Below are positions 57,345-64,000 of a DNA stretch of 64,000 bases, one piece after another. The stretch is from positions 560,784-624,783 of the forward strand of contig NZ_FPBM01000001.1 of assembly GCF_900116715.1 (NCBI RefSeq). Direction: 5' to 3'. Within the stretch, counting starts at the first letter, position 1, and every line of letters begins with the position of its first letter. The stretch is from Polaromonas sp. YR568. GTDB taxonomy: Bacteria > Pseudomonadota > Gammaproteobacteria > Burkholderiales > Burkholderiaceae_C. The translations under genes were made by a program, and so were the position numbers. The notes beneath the pieces were generated by a model that had not been told where the DNA came from, searched no databases, and was given only the letters and a program-made list of their open reading frames with translations.

Positions 57345-57459
57345 GTTCAGGTCCTTCCGATAGAGAAACAGCAGGAATGGTAAACGCAAGCGCCGTGCCC
57401 GCAGCTTGTGGATTACGCATAAGGGCAAACCCGGAGGGATTGCGGTTATTCTCGGCGGG

Positions 57460-58365
57460 GTGAACTACGCGCAGCTTCTTTTCCCCGACTTTTCCCTCAT
57501 TGTTTGCGGCTACCTGGTGTGCCGTTACACCGCCCTCAACCGCACCGTCTGGGAGCAGGTGGAGAGCCTGGTTTATTACTTTTTGTTTCCGGTCCTGCTC
57601 TTTCACTCCATCGTGAAAAGCCCGCTGGACCTGGGCGCCACCTCCAGCCTGATCAGCGCTGGTGTCTTGATGGGGCTCGCGGGCATTGCCATGGCCTACA
57701 GCCTGCCGCACCTGCCCTGGCTGCGCCGGCACATCGATGCACGCGAACACGCCGCCGCCGCGCAGGTGGCCTTTCGCTTCAACTCCTTCATCGGCCTGGC
57801 CATCGCCGACCGCCTGGCCGGTCCCCAGGGCCTGCAACTCATCGCCGTGCTCATCGGCGTGTGCGTGCCGCTCTTTAACGTGGCCGCGGTATGGCCCATG
57901 GCCCGGCATGCCCAACGCGGCTTCACGGGCGAGCTGCTGCGCAACCCGCTGATTCTGGCCACCGCCACCGGCCTCGTCGCCAACCTGCTGGGTTTCACCA
58001 TCCCCATCTGGCTGGAACCCACCGTGACACGCATAGGCGCCGCCTCACTGGCCCTGGGCCTGATGGCCGCCGGCGCCGGCATGCAGTTCGCCCACTTGAC
58101 CCAGGCCAAGACCCTGGCCATTGCCGTTCTCTCGATACGGCACCTGCTGCTGCCGCTGGTGGCGCTGGGCTTGTCCAGGGTGTTTGGGCTGTCACCGACG
58201 CAAACCACCATCCTGCTCGCCTTCTCGGCATTACCCACAGCCTCCAGCGCCTACGTACTGGCGGCTCGTATGGGCTACAACGGCGGGTACGTCGCGGGGT
58301 TGGTCACGCTCTCGACCATGCTGGGCGTGGTAAGTCTGCCGTTTGCACTAGGGGTACTGCGTTAG
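57460..58365 (+). CDS. AEC-family transporter (auxin efflux carrier-like)
   Basis: A 301-residue permease with about ten hydrophobic helices: NYAQLLFPDFSLIVCGYLVC at the start, VYYFLFPVLLFHSIVKSP, and the late SALPTASSAYVLAARMG block typical of the AEC family. Bacterial members move malonate, amino acids or other anions. The GTG at 57460 gives family length. It is divergent from a Bug receptor gene by 115 bases. Confidence 0.88.
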   Translation: MNYAQLLFPDFSLIVCGYLVCRYTALNRTVWEQVESLVYYFLFPVLLFHSIVKSPLDLGATSSLISAGVLMGLAGIAMAYSLPHLPWLRRHIDAREHAAAAQVAFRFNSFIGLAIADRLAGPQGLQLIAVLIGVCVPLFNVAAVWPMARHAQRGFTGELLRNPLILATATGLVANLLGFTIPIWLEPTVTRIGAASLALGLMAAGAGMQFAHLTQAKTLAIAVLSIRHLLLPLVALGLSRVFGLSPTQTTILLAFSALPTASSAYVLAARMGYNGGYVAGLVTLSTMLGVVSLPFALGVLR

Positions 58366-58444
58366 GACAAGTCCGCAGATATTCGGCTGCCCGGTATTCG
58401 GTTCCCGCTCCCGATTGCCCCTTCTGGCTGCGCCGAGGAGCGGA

Positions 58445-58624
58445 GGTCCAGACGGATCAGGGCAAAAACTTGTTTGAGCGAAGCGAGTTGTTTTTGACCC
58501 CGTCTGGACCGAGCACCGCAGGTTGCCCGGAGCGAAGCGCAGGGACGCAGACAGTAGGGTCGCCTTTTCTTTGCTTACTTTCTTTTGGCGAAGCAAAAGA
58601 AAGTGAGTCGCCGCCGGGCGACCC
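58445..58624. repeat. Intergenic repeat with two long hairpins
   Basis: Two stem-loops lie in the 307-base gap after the permease. Hairpin 1 (58445-58510) has GGTCCAGACG paired with CGTCTGGACC, and an inner CAAAAAC/GTTTTTG stem. Hairpin 2 (58557-58624) has GGGTCGCC paired with GGCGACCC, and an inner perfect 11-bp stem ACTTTCTTTTG / CAAAAGAAAGT with a GCGAAG loop. From memory a similar pair recurs widely between genes in Comamonadaceae; only one copy is in this window. No gene is seen here. Confidence 0.75.
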
Positions 58625-58672
58625 CGGCCAGCAGGAGTCAGAGGAAGGCACGCCGCTGGAACAAGACCAGCC

Positions 58673-59026
58673 TCAAGAAGCACTCTTCTTAGCGATGTAT
58701 TCATCCATCCGGCTAAGCAACCGCCACCACTCCGACCCATCCTCCCGAAAAGTCCGAATCGCCCCCGCCCGCACAAGAATCTTGCGCAGCTCGTCCTCAT
58801 CAAACCCGCCCAGATGCATCTGCAGGGTTTCAAACGAGCGGTCGGTGTAGCCCTTGTGACTGAGGAAATGGCGCGCGGTTTCTTCCGCCATGAACTCGGT
58901 CTTGTTCTGCTCGTGCGCCAGCGCGAGCTGGTGTTTATGCAGCTGGCGGTTCAGGAAGAAGGTGATGCTGCCGCCTACGACCGCGCCGACTAGCGAAGCC
59001 AGCGCGCCTGAGATGGTGGGGTCCAT
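58673..59026 (-). CDS. Small membrane-anchored hypothetical protein
   Basis: 117 residues: one N-terminal hydrophobic helix (about 9-25, SLVGAVVGGSITFFL) then a charged, mostly helical domain (LHKHQLALAHEQNKTEFM, SHKGYTDRSFETLQ, FDEDELRKILVRAGA). It resembles a small signal-anchor protein with a winged-helix-like end. I do not recognise the family. It stands alone between the permease repeat and queG. Confidence 0.6.
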   Translation of the reverse strand: MDPTISGALASLVGAVVGGSITFFLNRQLHKHQLALAHEQNKTEFMAEETARHFLSHKGYTDRSFETLQMHLGGFDEDELRKILVRAGAIRTFREDGSEWWRLLSRMDEYIAKKSAS

Positions 59027-59077
59027 GGGGGTGTCCTTTCATGCACAGGCATATTACAAGCTACAAGCGAAGGGGTT

Positions 59078-60157
59078 TCATTGGGCAAGCGCCCATTCGA
59101 CATGCTCGGTGACCAGTTCGCCGCAGCCCGAGGCGCGTGCCAGCAGCGCCTCACGCAGGGGCTGCGCCTGCGCCGCGTCCAGTACGCGCAAGGCATTGCC
59201 CATCGCCACCGCAATATTGCGCAGCCAGCGCTCGTGGCCGATACGCCGGATCGGGCTGCCCTCGGTGAAGCGCAAAAAGCCTTCCTCCGTCCAGCCGAAC
59301 AGGGTCACCAGCTGCTGCCCCGTCAAACCACGGCGCTCATCAAAATCCGGCAGTGCGCTGCGCTGGGCGAACTTGTTCCAGGGGCAGATCAGCTGGCAGT
59401 CGTCACAGCCGTAGATGCGGTTGCCCATCAGTGGGCGCAGCTCCAGCGGGATGGCGCCGGCGTGCTCAATGGTCAGGTAAGAGATGCAGCGCCGCGCGTC
59501 CAGCTTGTGCGGCGCAATGATGGCGCGCGTGGGGCATACGTCGATGCAGGCCTGGCAGGTGCCGCAGTGCGGCGTGACAGGCTCGCTGTGCGGCAGGGCG
59601 ATATCGACATAAATCTCACCCAGGAAAAACATGGAGCCCGCTTCGCGGTTGAGCAGCAGCGTGTGCTTGCCGCGCCAGCCCTGGCCGCTGCGCGCCGCCA
59701 GTTCGGCCTCCAGCACCGGGGCCGAATCGGTGAAAGCGCGGTGGCCCAGCTGTCCCACATGCCCGGAGATGCGCTCGCTGAGCTTTTGCAGGCGTGAGCG
59801 CAATATCTTGTGATAGTCGCGGCCGCGGGCGTAGACCGACACGATGCCTTCCGCAGGCCGCTCCAGCCGGCTGAACTCCAGGGCCTGCCATTCGCCAGGT
59901 ACGGCGGCTGTCGAAGCTGGCAGGTAGTCCATGCGCGCCGTGATGACGCTCACCGTGCCGGGAATCAGTTCGGCCGGCCGCGCACGCTTGAGGCCATGGG
60001 CGGCCATGTAATGCATGTCGCCATGAAAGCCTGCCGCCAGCCAGGCCGATAATCCGGACTCAGCCGACGATAAATCGACGCCGGCAATGCCAATTTGCGA
60101 AAATCCAAGCTCGCGCGCCCAAGTTTGAATTTGAGAAACGAATTGATGACTGTTCAA
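59078..60157 (-). CDS. queG: Epoxyqueuosine reductase
   Basis: About 359 residues of a cobalamin- and iron-sulfur enzyme that reduces epoxyqueuosine to queuosine in tRNA. Two 4Fe-4S cluster motifs are visible (CGTCQACIDVCP, and CDDCQLICPW). The start is not certain: TTG at 60157 or GTG at 60175, both inside or overlapping the start of tsaE on the other strand. I chose 60157 because it begins close to the family's QIQTWARELGF. A long extension beyond is a shadow. Confidence 0.88.
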   Translation of the reverse strand: MNSHQFVSQIQTWARELGFSQIGIAGVDLSSAESGLSAWLAAGFHGDMHYMAAHGLKRARPAELIPGTVSVITARMDYLPASTAAVPGEWQALEFSRLERPAEGIVSVYARGRDYHKILRSRLQKLSERISGHVGQLGHRAFTDSAPVLEAELAARSGQGWRGKHTLLLNREAGSMFFLGEIYVDIALPHSEPVTPHCGTCQACIDVCPTRAIIAPHKLDARRCISYLTIEHAGAIPLELRPLMGNRIYGCDDCQLICPWNKFAQRSALPDFDERRGLTGQQLVTLFGWTEEGFLRFTEGSPIRRIGHERWLRNIAVAMGNALRVLDAAQAQPLREALLARASGCGELVTEHVEWALAQ

Positions 60158-60634
60158 AGAGTTGCCGGCGGACACCCGCTGATTGTAAAAAACATTGCCT
60201 GGCCCGACGAGGCGGCCACGGCAGCGTTTGCAAAAGCGCTGGCGAATCACCCCGCCGTCGGCCGCGCACTGATTGAGCTGCAGGGCGATCTGGGCGCCGG
60301 CAAAACCACCTTTGTGCGCCATTTGCTCAAGAGCCTGGGCGTCGAGGGCCGCATCAAAAGCCCCACCTATGCGGTGGTCGAGCCCTACACTCTGCCGGAG
60401 ATGAACATCTGGCACTTCGACTTCTACCGCTTCAACGACCCGCGCGAGTGGGAAGAAGCCGGCTTTCGCGACATCTTTGCCGCCGCCGGCCTCAAGCTGG
60501 TTGAATGGCCCGAAAAAGCCGGCCCGCACCTGCCGCAGCCCGATCTGCTCCTGCACCTTGAAGTCCTGCCGGACGACAGCCGCACAGTCACCCTGACAGC
60601 CCACACGCCCACCGGCGCGGAGCTGCTGGCATGA
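60146..60634 (+). CDS. tsaE: tRNA threonylcarbamoyladenosine biosynthesis ATPase TsaE
   Basis: A 162-residue P-loop ATPase needed with TsaB and TsaD to form t6A37 on tRNAs. Walker A is GDLGAGKTTF near 48-57; the conserved SPTYAVVEPY and WHFDFYRFNDPREWEEAGF follow. The ATG at 60146 is used because it gives the family length; the gene overlaps the divergent queG start and is coupled by ATGA to amiC. tsaE-amiC linkage is common in proteobacteria. Confidence 0.93.
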   Translation: MTVQRVAGGHPLIVKNIAWPDEAATAAFAKALANHPAVGRALIELQGDLGAGKTTFVRHLLKSLGVEGRIKSPTYAVVEPYTLPEMNIWHFDFYRFNDPREWEEAGFRDIFAAAGLKLVEWPEKAGPHLPQPDLLLHLEVLPDDSRTVTLTAHTPTGAELLA

Positions 60635-62040
60635 AGCGCAGCTCCATCAACCGCCGCAGCGCCCTGCGAATAGGCAGTGTCGTGCTGCTGCTGGGCGTGC
60701 AGCACATCGCACGCGGCGCCACCATCGTGGCGGTGCGCGTCTGGCCTTCCAAAGACTACACGCGGCTCACCATCGAGTCCGACGGTGAAATCAAGGCGCG
60801 CCAGTTCTTTGTCGCCGAACCGCCGCGGCTGGCCGTCGACATCGAAGGCATAGACCTGATCCCGGCGCTGCGTGAACTCGTGGCCAAGGTGCGGTCCGAC
60901 GACCCCAACATCTCCGGCATCCGCGTCGGACAAAACGCGCCCGGCGTGGTGCGCCTGGTGATAGACCTCAAGCAAGCCATTCTTCCGCAGGTGTTCACCC
61001 TGCCCCCTGTGGCGGCGTATCAATACCGGCTGGTGTTCGATCTTTACCCCACACAGGTCGCCGACCCGCTGGAGGCGCTCATCGCCGAGAAACTGGCGGA
61101 CAAGCAGGCCGGCACCGCCGCCGCGCCTACACCCGCGCCCGGCAGCGACCCGATCGCCGACCTGATTGCCAAACAGTCGGGCAAGCAAACCGACAGCAAA
61201 CCGCCGCCGGCAGTCGTCGCCGAGAAGGACAAGGACAAAGCTCCCTCGCCGACCACTACCCCTAATCCGGCTATCCCGGGCAATGCCAGGCCGGCTCCCG
61301 AAACAGCCCCCGTCGCCAAAAGCAAGACTGACCGCCTCGTCATCGTCGCGCTGGACCCAGGCCACGGCGGTGAAGACCCAGGCGCCATCGGCCCCGGTGG
61401 CACACGCGAGAAAGACGTGGTGCTGCAGATCGCGCACCGCCTGCGCGACCGCATCAACCAGCAGCCGAATATGCGCGCCTACCTCACGCGTGATGCCGAC
61501 TTTTTTGTGCCGCTGCACATCCGCGTGCAAAAGGCGCGGCGCGTGCAGGCTGATCTGTTTATCAGCATCCATGCCGATGCCTTTTTCACCGCACGGCCAC
61601 AAGGCGCCAGCGTGTTTGCGCTCAGCGAAAAGGGCGCGTCCAGCAGCGCCGCACGCTGGATCGCCGACAAGGAAAACTCCGCAGACCTGGTGGGCGGCAT
61701 CAACGTCAAGGCCAAAGACGCGCAGGTGCAAAAAGCCCTGCTCGACATGAGCACCACGGCGCAAATCAACGACAGCCTGAAGCTGGGCAGCGCCATGCTG
61801 GGCGAGATCGGCAATGTCGGCAAGCTGCACAAACCCAAGGTCGAACAAGCCGGCTTCGCGGTGCTGAAGGCGCCCGACATCCCCAGCGTGCTGGTAGAGA
61901 CCGCCTTTATCAGCAACCCCGACGAGGAGGCCAGACTGCGCAGCGAGGCCTACCAGATCCAGCTGGCCGATGCACTGATGCGCGGCATCTCGCGTTACTT
62001 CGCGCGCAACCCGCCGCTGGCGCGCAACCGCGCCGTCTAG
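60631..62040 (+). CDS. N-acetylmuramoyl-L-alanine amidase, AmiC-like
   Basis: A 469-residue exported zinc amidase that cuts the MurNAc-L-Ala bond for cell separation. The N-terminus (SSINRRSALRIGSVVLLLG) is twin-arginine-like, as for E. coli AmiA/AmiC. An AMIN domain (about 31-140) targets the septum, a Pro/Lys-rich linker follows, and amidase_3 starts near 235. Zinc/catalytic positions are H245 (DPGHGGEDPG), E260, H314 (SIHADAF) and E423 (VLVETAFIS). The start overlaps tsaE by four bases. Confidence 0.93.
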   Translation: MKRSSINRRSALRIGSVVLLLGVQHIARGATIVAVRVWPSKDYTRLTIESDGEIKARQFFVAEPPRLAVDIEGIDLIPALRELVAKVRSDDPNISGIRVGQNAPGVVRLVIDLKQAILPQVFTLPPVAAYQYRLVFDLYPTQVADPLEALIAEKLADKQAGTAAAPTPAPGSDPIADLIAKQSGKQTDSKPPPAVVAEKDKDKAPSPTTTPNPAIPGNARPAPETAPVAKSKTDRLVIVALDPGHGGEDPGAIGPGGTREKDVVLQIAHRLRDRINQQPNMRAYLTRDADFFVPLHIRVQKARRVQADLFISIHADAFFTARPQGASVFALSEKGASSSAARWIADKENSADLVGGINVKAKDAQVQKALLDMSTTAQINDSLKLGSAMLGEIGNVGKLHKPKVEQAGFAVLKAPDIPSVLVETAFISNPDEEARLRSEAYQIQLADALMRGISRYFARNPPLARNRAV

Positions 62041-62257
62041 GGCACCGCATAAAGCCTGCGAACCACCGCAGGCCCGGAAAACACCGCCTGAGCGCCGGGA
62101 TTACCACTTAAGACTGCAGCGGGCCGACAGTCTGCGGCGACCTTCTCCTACAGCCCCGTAACGGTTGACCACATACATTGAGGTCACAGGCAGGGCCGGG
62201 ACTTCACAGTGAATGTCATCAGCAAGAGCCTGAAACTCTTAGCAAAGGTAAACAACC

Positions 62258-62473
62258 ATGAACACGAAACTTATCCTGTCGACAGCAGCAGCAGCGGCAC
62301 TCATCGGCCTCGGCGGTTGCAGCACCAGTCCCACGAATGCACAAATCGGCACCGGCGTGGGCGCAGTAGCCGGCGGCGTGTTGGGTAACGCCGTATTCGG
62401 CAGCACGCTCGGCACCGTGGGTGGTGCAGCAGCGGGCGCCCTGATCGGTAATGAAGTCGGCAAAAAACGCTGA
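62258..62473 (+). CDS. Small glycine-zipper lipoprotein, copy 1
   Basis: 71 residues: signal peptide with lipobox LGGC (residue about 21), a short STSPTNAQIGTG segment, then the zipper GAVAGGVLGNAVFGS and the ending AAAGALIGNEVGKKR. It resembles OsmB-type osmotically inducible lipoproteins. It has a sibling at 62629. The 217-base upstream gap has no other gene. A terminator follows. Confidence 0.8.
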   Translation: MNTKLILSTAAAAALIGLGGCSTSPTNAQIGTGVGAVAGGVLGNAVFGSTLGTVGGAAAGALIGNEVGKKR

Positions 62474-62501
62474 GCTTCGGTAAAAAAAGGTAAGTAACTT
62501 C

Positions 62502-62525
62502 GCAGAGTGGTTCGAACCACTCTGC
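62502..62525 (+). terminator. Terminator after glycine-zipper gene 1
   Basis: GCAGAGTGGTTC followed by its exact reverse complement GAACCACTCTGC (stem of 10 with a TCGA loop), then AAGTCAGTTTTG. It lies 29 bases after the stop. Confidence 0.8.
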
Positions 62526-62628
62526 AAGTCAGTTTTGCACTGTTCCGTCCGCTTAAGATCCGCCGGTCAGTAACAACATCAACAACTATCGGGCTTCATC
62601 ATCACGAAGTCCGCAACCGGTAAACCCA

Positions 62629-62847
62629 ATGATTTCAAAATTCTCGATGACAGCTGCGGCTTGTGTTTTGGCTCTCACAACCATGACGGGTTGCGCCAAC
62701 CGCCCGACCAACGCCCAGATCGGCACTGCGGCCGGCGCTGTTGTAGGCGGTGTTGCCGGCAATGTTTTGCTCGGCGGGCCACTTGCCACTATTGGCGGCG
62801 CGGCAGCCGGTGCGTTGATCGGCAATGAAGTCGGAAAGAAGCGCTAA
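62629..62847 (+). CDS. Small glycine-zipper lipoprotein, copy 2
   Basis: 72 residues; signal peptide with lipobox MTGC (residue about 22), then RPTNAQIGTAAGAVVGGVAG and an ending GGAAAGALIGNEVGKKR. The last 15 residues match copy 1 almost exactly, while the signal peptides differ, so the genes are tandem paralogs with separate leaders. Its stop overlaps the convergent dioxygenase gene by a few bases. Confidence 0.8.
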   Translation: MISKFSMTAAACVLALTTMTGCANRPTNAQIGTAAGAVVGGVAGNVLLGGPLATIGGAAAGALIGNEVGKKR

Positions 62848-63368
62848 ACGGGATAGATCAGCGAGTTGAGGATCATCTCGCTGTCATACACACAAAGACG
62901 GCTCCTGAATTTCAGGAGGCCGTCTTTTTTAATGAGCTCGTCGACATAGCGGCCCACGGTGTAGACCTCGCTCACGCCGCCCGGCTTGGTGCGAAAGACC
63001 GCGTAGTTCGCCTCGGCGCCGACAAGCTCGCCCTCCTCCACAAGCTCGTGCGACACAATGCGCGCCGGGCTGATGATGTGGCGCATGTAATAAGGCCCGT
63101 GGTAAATGGTCTGCGTGACGCCGTAGACACGGTCTTTCATCATGCCGCGGCTTTCCAGCGCCATCAGAGCCAGGGGCAGGCCGCGGTCAAAGTTCTCGCG
63201 GGCCTGCACCTTGTAGCGGCCGTCTTCCACAAAAAATTCGGGCCACTCGTCAAAGCGTTTTCCATCCAGCGCCGCCGCGTAGGCCGCATTGAGCTGGTCC
63301 ACCTCCTGTTGCAGCATCAGGCGCTGCAATCCTTGCTCACTTGCCGTCATTTCGGTCGTCTCGCTCAT
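62844..63368 (-). CDS. Aromatic-ring-hydroxylating dioxygenase, beta subunit
   Basis: A 174-residue NTF2-fold small subunit of a Rieske non-heme iron oxygenase. Family blocks: YAAALDGKRFDEWPEFFVEDGRY (in parts), RVYGVTQTIYHGPYYMRHI and FRSRLCVYDSEMI at the end. The partner alpha subunit gene overlaps its start by four bases (ATGA). The ATG at 63368 is used. The 3' end contains a strong terminator hairpin for the opposing gene. Aromatic substrate unknown. Confidence 0.9.
   Translation of the reverse strand: MSETTEMTASEQGLQRLMLQQEVDQLNAAYAAALDGKRFDEWPEFFVEDGRYKVQARENFDRGLPLALMALESRGMMKDRVYGVTQTIYHGPYYMRHIISPARIVSHELVEEGELVGAEANYAVFRTKPGGVSEVYTVGRYVDELIKKDGLLKFRSRLCVYDSEMILNSLIYPV
62894..62930 (+). 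terminator. Terminator for glycine-zipper gene 2, inside a convergent CDS
   Basis: Near-perfect 16-bp inverted repeat (AAAGACGGCTCCTGAA with its complement, one bulged G), then TTTTTT. It lies 46 bases after the zipper stop but within the coding sequence of the dioxygenase beta subunit, where it encodes DGLLKFRSRL. Confidence 0.8.
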
Positions 63369-64000
63369 AAGCCCATGACTTTCTTCCAGTAGGCGTACAT
63401 GCTGCGGATCAGTGTCTCGGTGACCATGTGCTCGGTCATCTCGGTGCCGGTGCCGCCCAGCTCGCACAGGGTGGCGCCGCTGTCGCCGGCCTGCGCAAAG
63501 CCGGCCTGGCTGAACTCGATCACTTCGCCGTCGTCGGCACTCACAAAGCCCGCCGGGCCGAACAGGTTGGCCTGGCGCAGGCGGCGCTGCGTCATCTCGG
63601 GCGTGTCGTCGGCAAAGCCGAAATGCGTCCAGATGAAATCAAACTCGCCCTGCCCACGCGGCACGATGTGGCGGGTGCTCAGCGAGTTGACCTGCTGCTG
63701 GATGATCAGGCTGGGGAACAGCGTGATCATGGTCACGGTGGGCATGATGTCGCTGCCCGGATTGGAGGGGTCTGCTACCCGCCACCAGGGCTCGGGCACC
63801 ACGTCCAGCAGACGGTCGTCATTCAGCGCCATATTGGCCTTGAACGAAGTCACGCCCTCGGTGACGGCGGCGTTTTGCCCGCCTTCGTTGCGACGCGAGA
63901 TCATCACGGCGTGGCGGCCTTCACCGTCCATCACCATGCGGCTTTTCTGGTCGGCCCGCCAGAGCCCGAAAGTGACGAACCAGGTGTGCAGCAGGCCCGG
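63365..64000 (-). CDS. Aromatic-ring-hydroxylating dioxygenase, alpha subunit (C-terminal part)
   Basis: The minus-strand frame is open from the stop at 63365 to the window edge, giving about 211 residues of the catalytic domain: WFVTFGLWRADQKSRMVMDG, then VPEPWWRVADPSNPGSDIMP, SLIIQQQVNSLSTRHIVPRG and FIWTHFGFADDTPEM. These are typical of the C-terminal half of Rieske dioxygenase large subunits, beyond the iron-binding site. It heads an operon with the beta subunit. The Rieske domain and active-site residues lie outside the window. Confidence 0.88.
   Translation of the reverse strand, partial: PGLLHTWFVTFGLWRADQKSRMVMDGEGRHAVMISRRNEGGQNAAVTEGVTSFKANMALNDDRLLDVVPEPWWRVADPSNPGSDIMPTVTMITLFPSLIIQQQVNSLSTRHIVPRGQGEFDFIWTHFGFADDTPEMTQRRLRQANLFGPAGFVSADDGEVIEFSQAGFAQAGDSGATLCELGGTGTEMTEHMVTETLIRSMYAYWKKVMGL

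Overview
The window reads as chromosomal DNA of a high-GC betaproteobacterium in the order Burkholderiales, most likely family Comamonadaceae (Polaromonas/Rhodoferax/Variovorax-like). I base this on the linked order pyrG-kdsA-eno-ftsB, dapA-bamC, parE/parC, the Bug-type solute receptors, and a family of short dispersed repeats. The genus is an inference. I saw no rRNA, tRNA, CRISPR array, transposase, integrase of a mobile element, or phage gene. Coding density is high and the proteins look intact.

Region 1 (1-6.3 kb): a truncated enoyl-CoA hydratase and an HDAC-like deacetylase run leftward. A MoxR ATPase, a DUF58 protein and a TgpA-like membrane transglutaminase form a rightward operon, followed by an MltB lytic transglycosylase.

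Region 2 (6.3-22.1 kb) is the most unusual part. Two versions of the ATP-grasp / alpha-E / transglutaminase (amidoligase) system face away from each other around comEC. The leftward module has separate ATP-grasp, alpha-E and transglutaminase genes, then a TIGR02594 papain-like peptidase and a small membrane protein. The rightward module has a 1197-residue transglutaminase-DUF2126 protein, a protein built from two tandem copies of one domain, an ATP-grasp/alpha-E fusion and another transglutaminase. No Anbu-type proteasome subunit is present here. These proteins probably make or attach, and cleave, an unidentified peptide, but that function is not established.

Region 3 (22-27.6 kb): a LysR regulator sits opposite a threonine-synthase-like PLP enzyme with a clear LysR-type operator between them. 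Then come a Bug receptor, a RidA protein, an unknown exported protein, and an FMN riboswitch ahead of a type-II lumazine synthase.

Region 4 (27.7-43.2 kb): parC, a degenerate GGDEF membrane protein, a lytic transglycosylase and parE run leftward. An MFS transporter with a 39-residue companion, an SDR, a methyltransferase, dapA, bamC and a metallo-hydrolase run rightward. A low-complexity lipoprotein, a RoxA-like oxygenase and a SlyD-like isomerase follow.

Region 5 (43.2-57.3 kb): housekeeping genes including a SlyB-like lipoprotein, dut, coaBC, pyrG-kdsA-eno-ftsB, hslO, a gamma carbonic anhydrase, a ferritin-like protein, cfa, xerD and a second Bug receptor.

Region 6 (57.4-64 kb): an AEC permease, a structured intergenic repeat, queG, tsaE-amiC, two sibling glycine-zipper lipoproteins, and the end of a ring-hydroxylating dioxygenase operon that runs off the window.

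The second notable feature is a roughly 50-bp element present seven times. Four copies lie inside open reading frames (comEC, a methyltransferase, coaBC, a ferritin-like gene) without breaking them. A fifth supplies the start codon of the SDR gene. Three of the coding copies are read in the same strand and phase.
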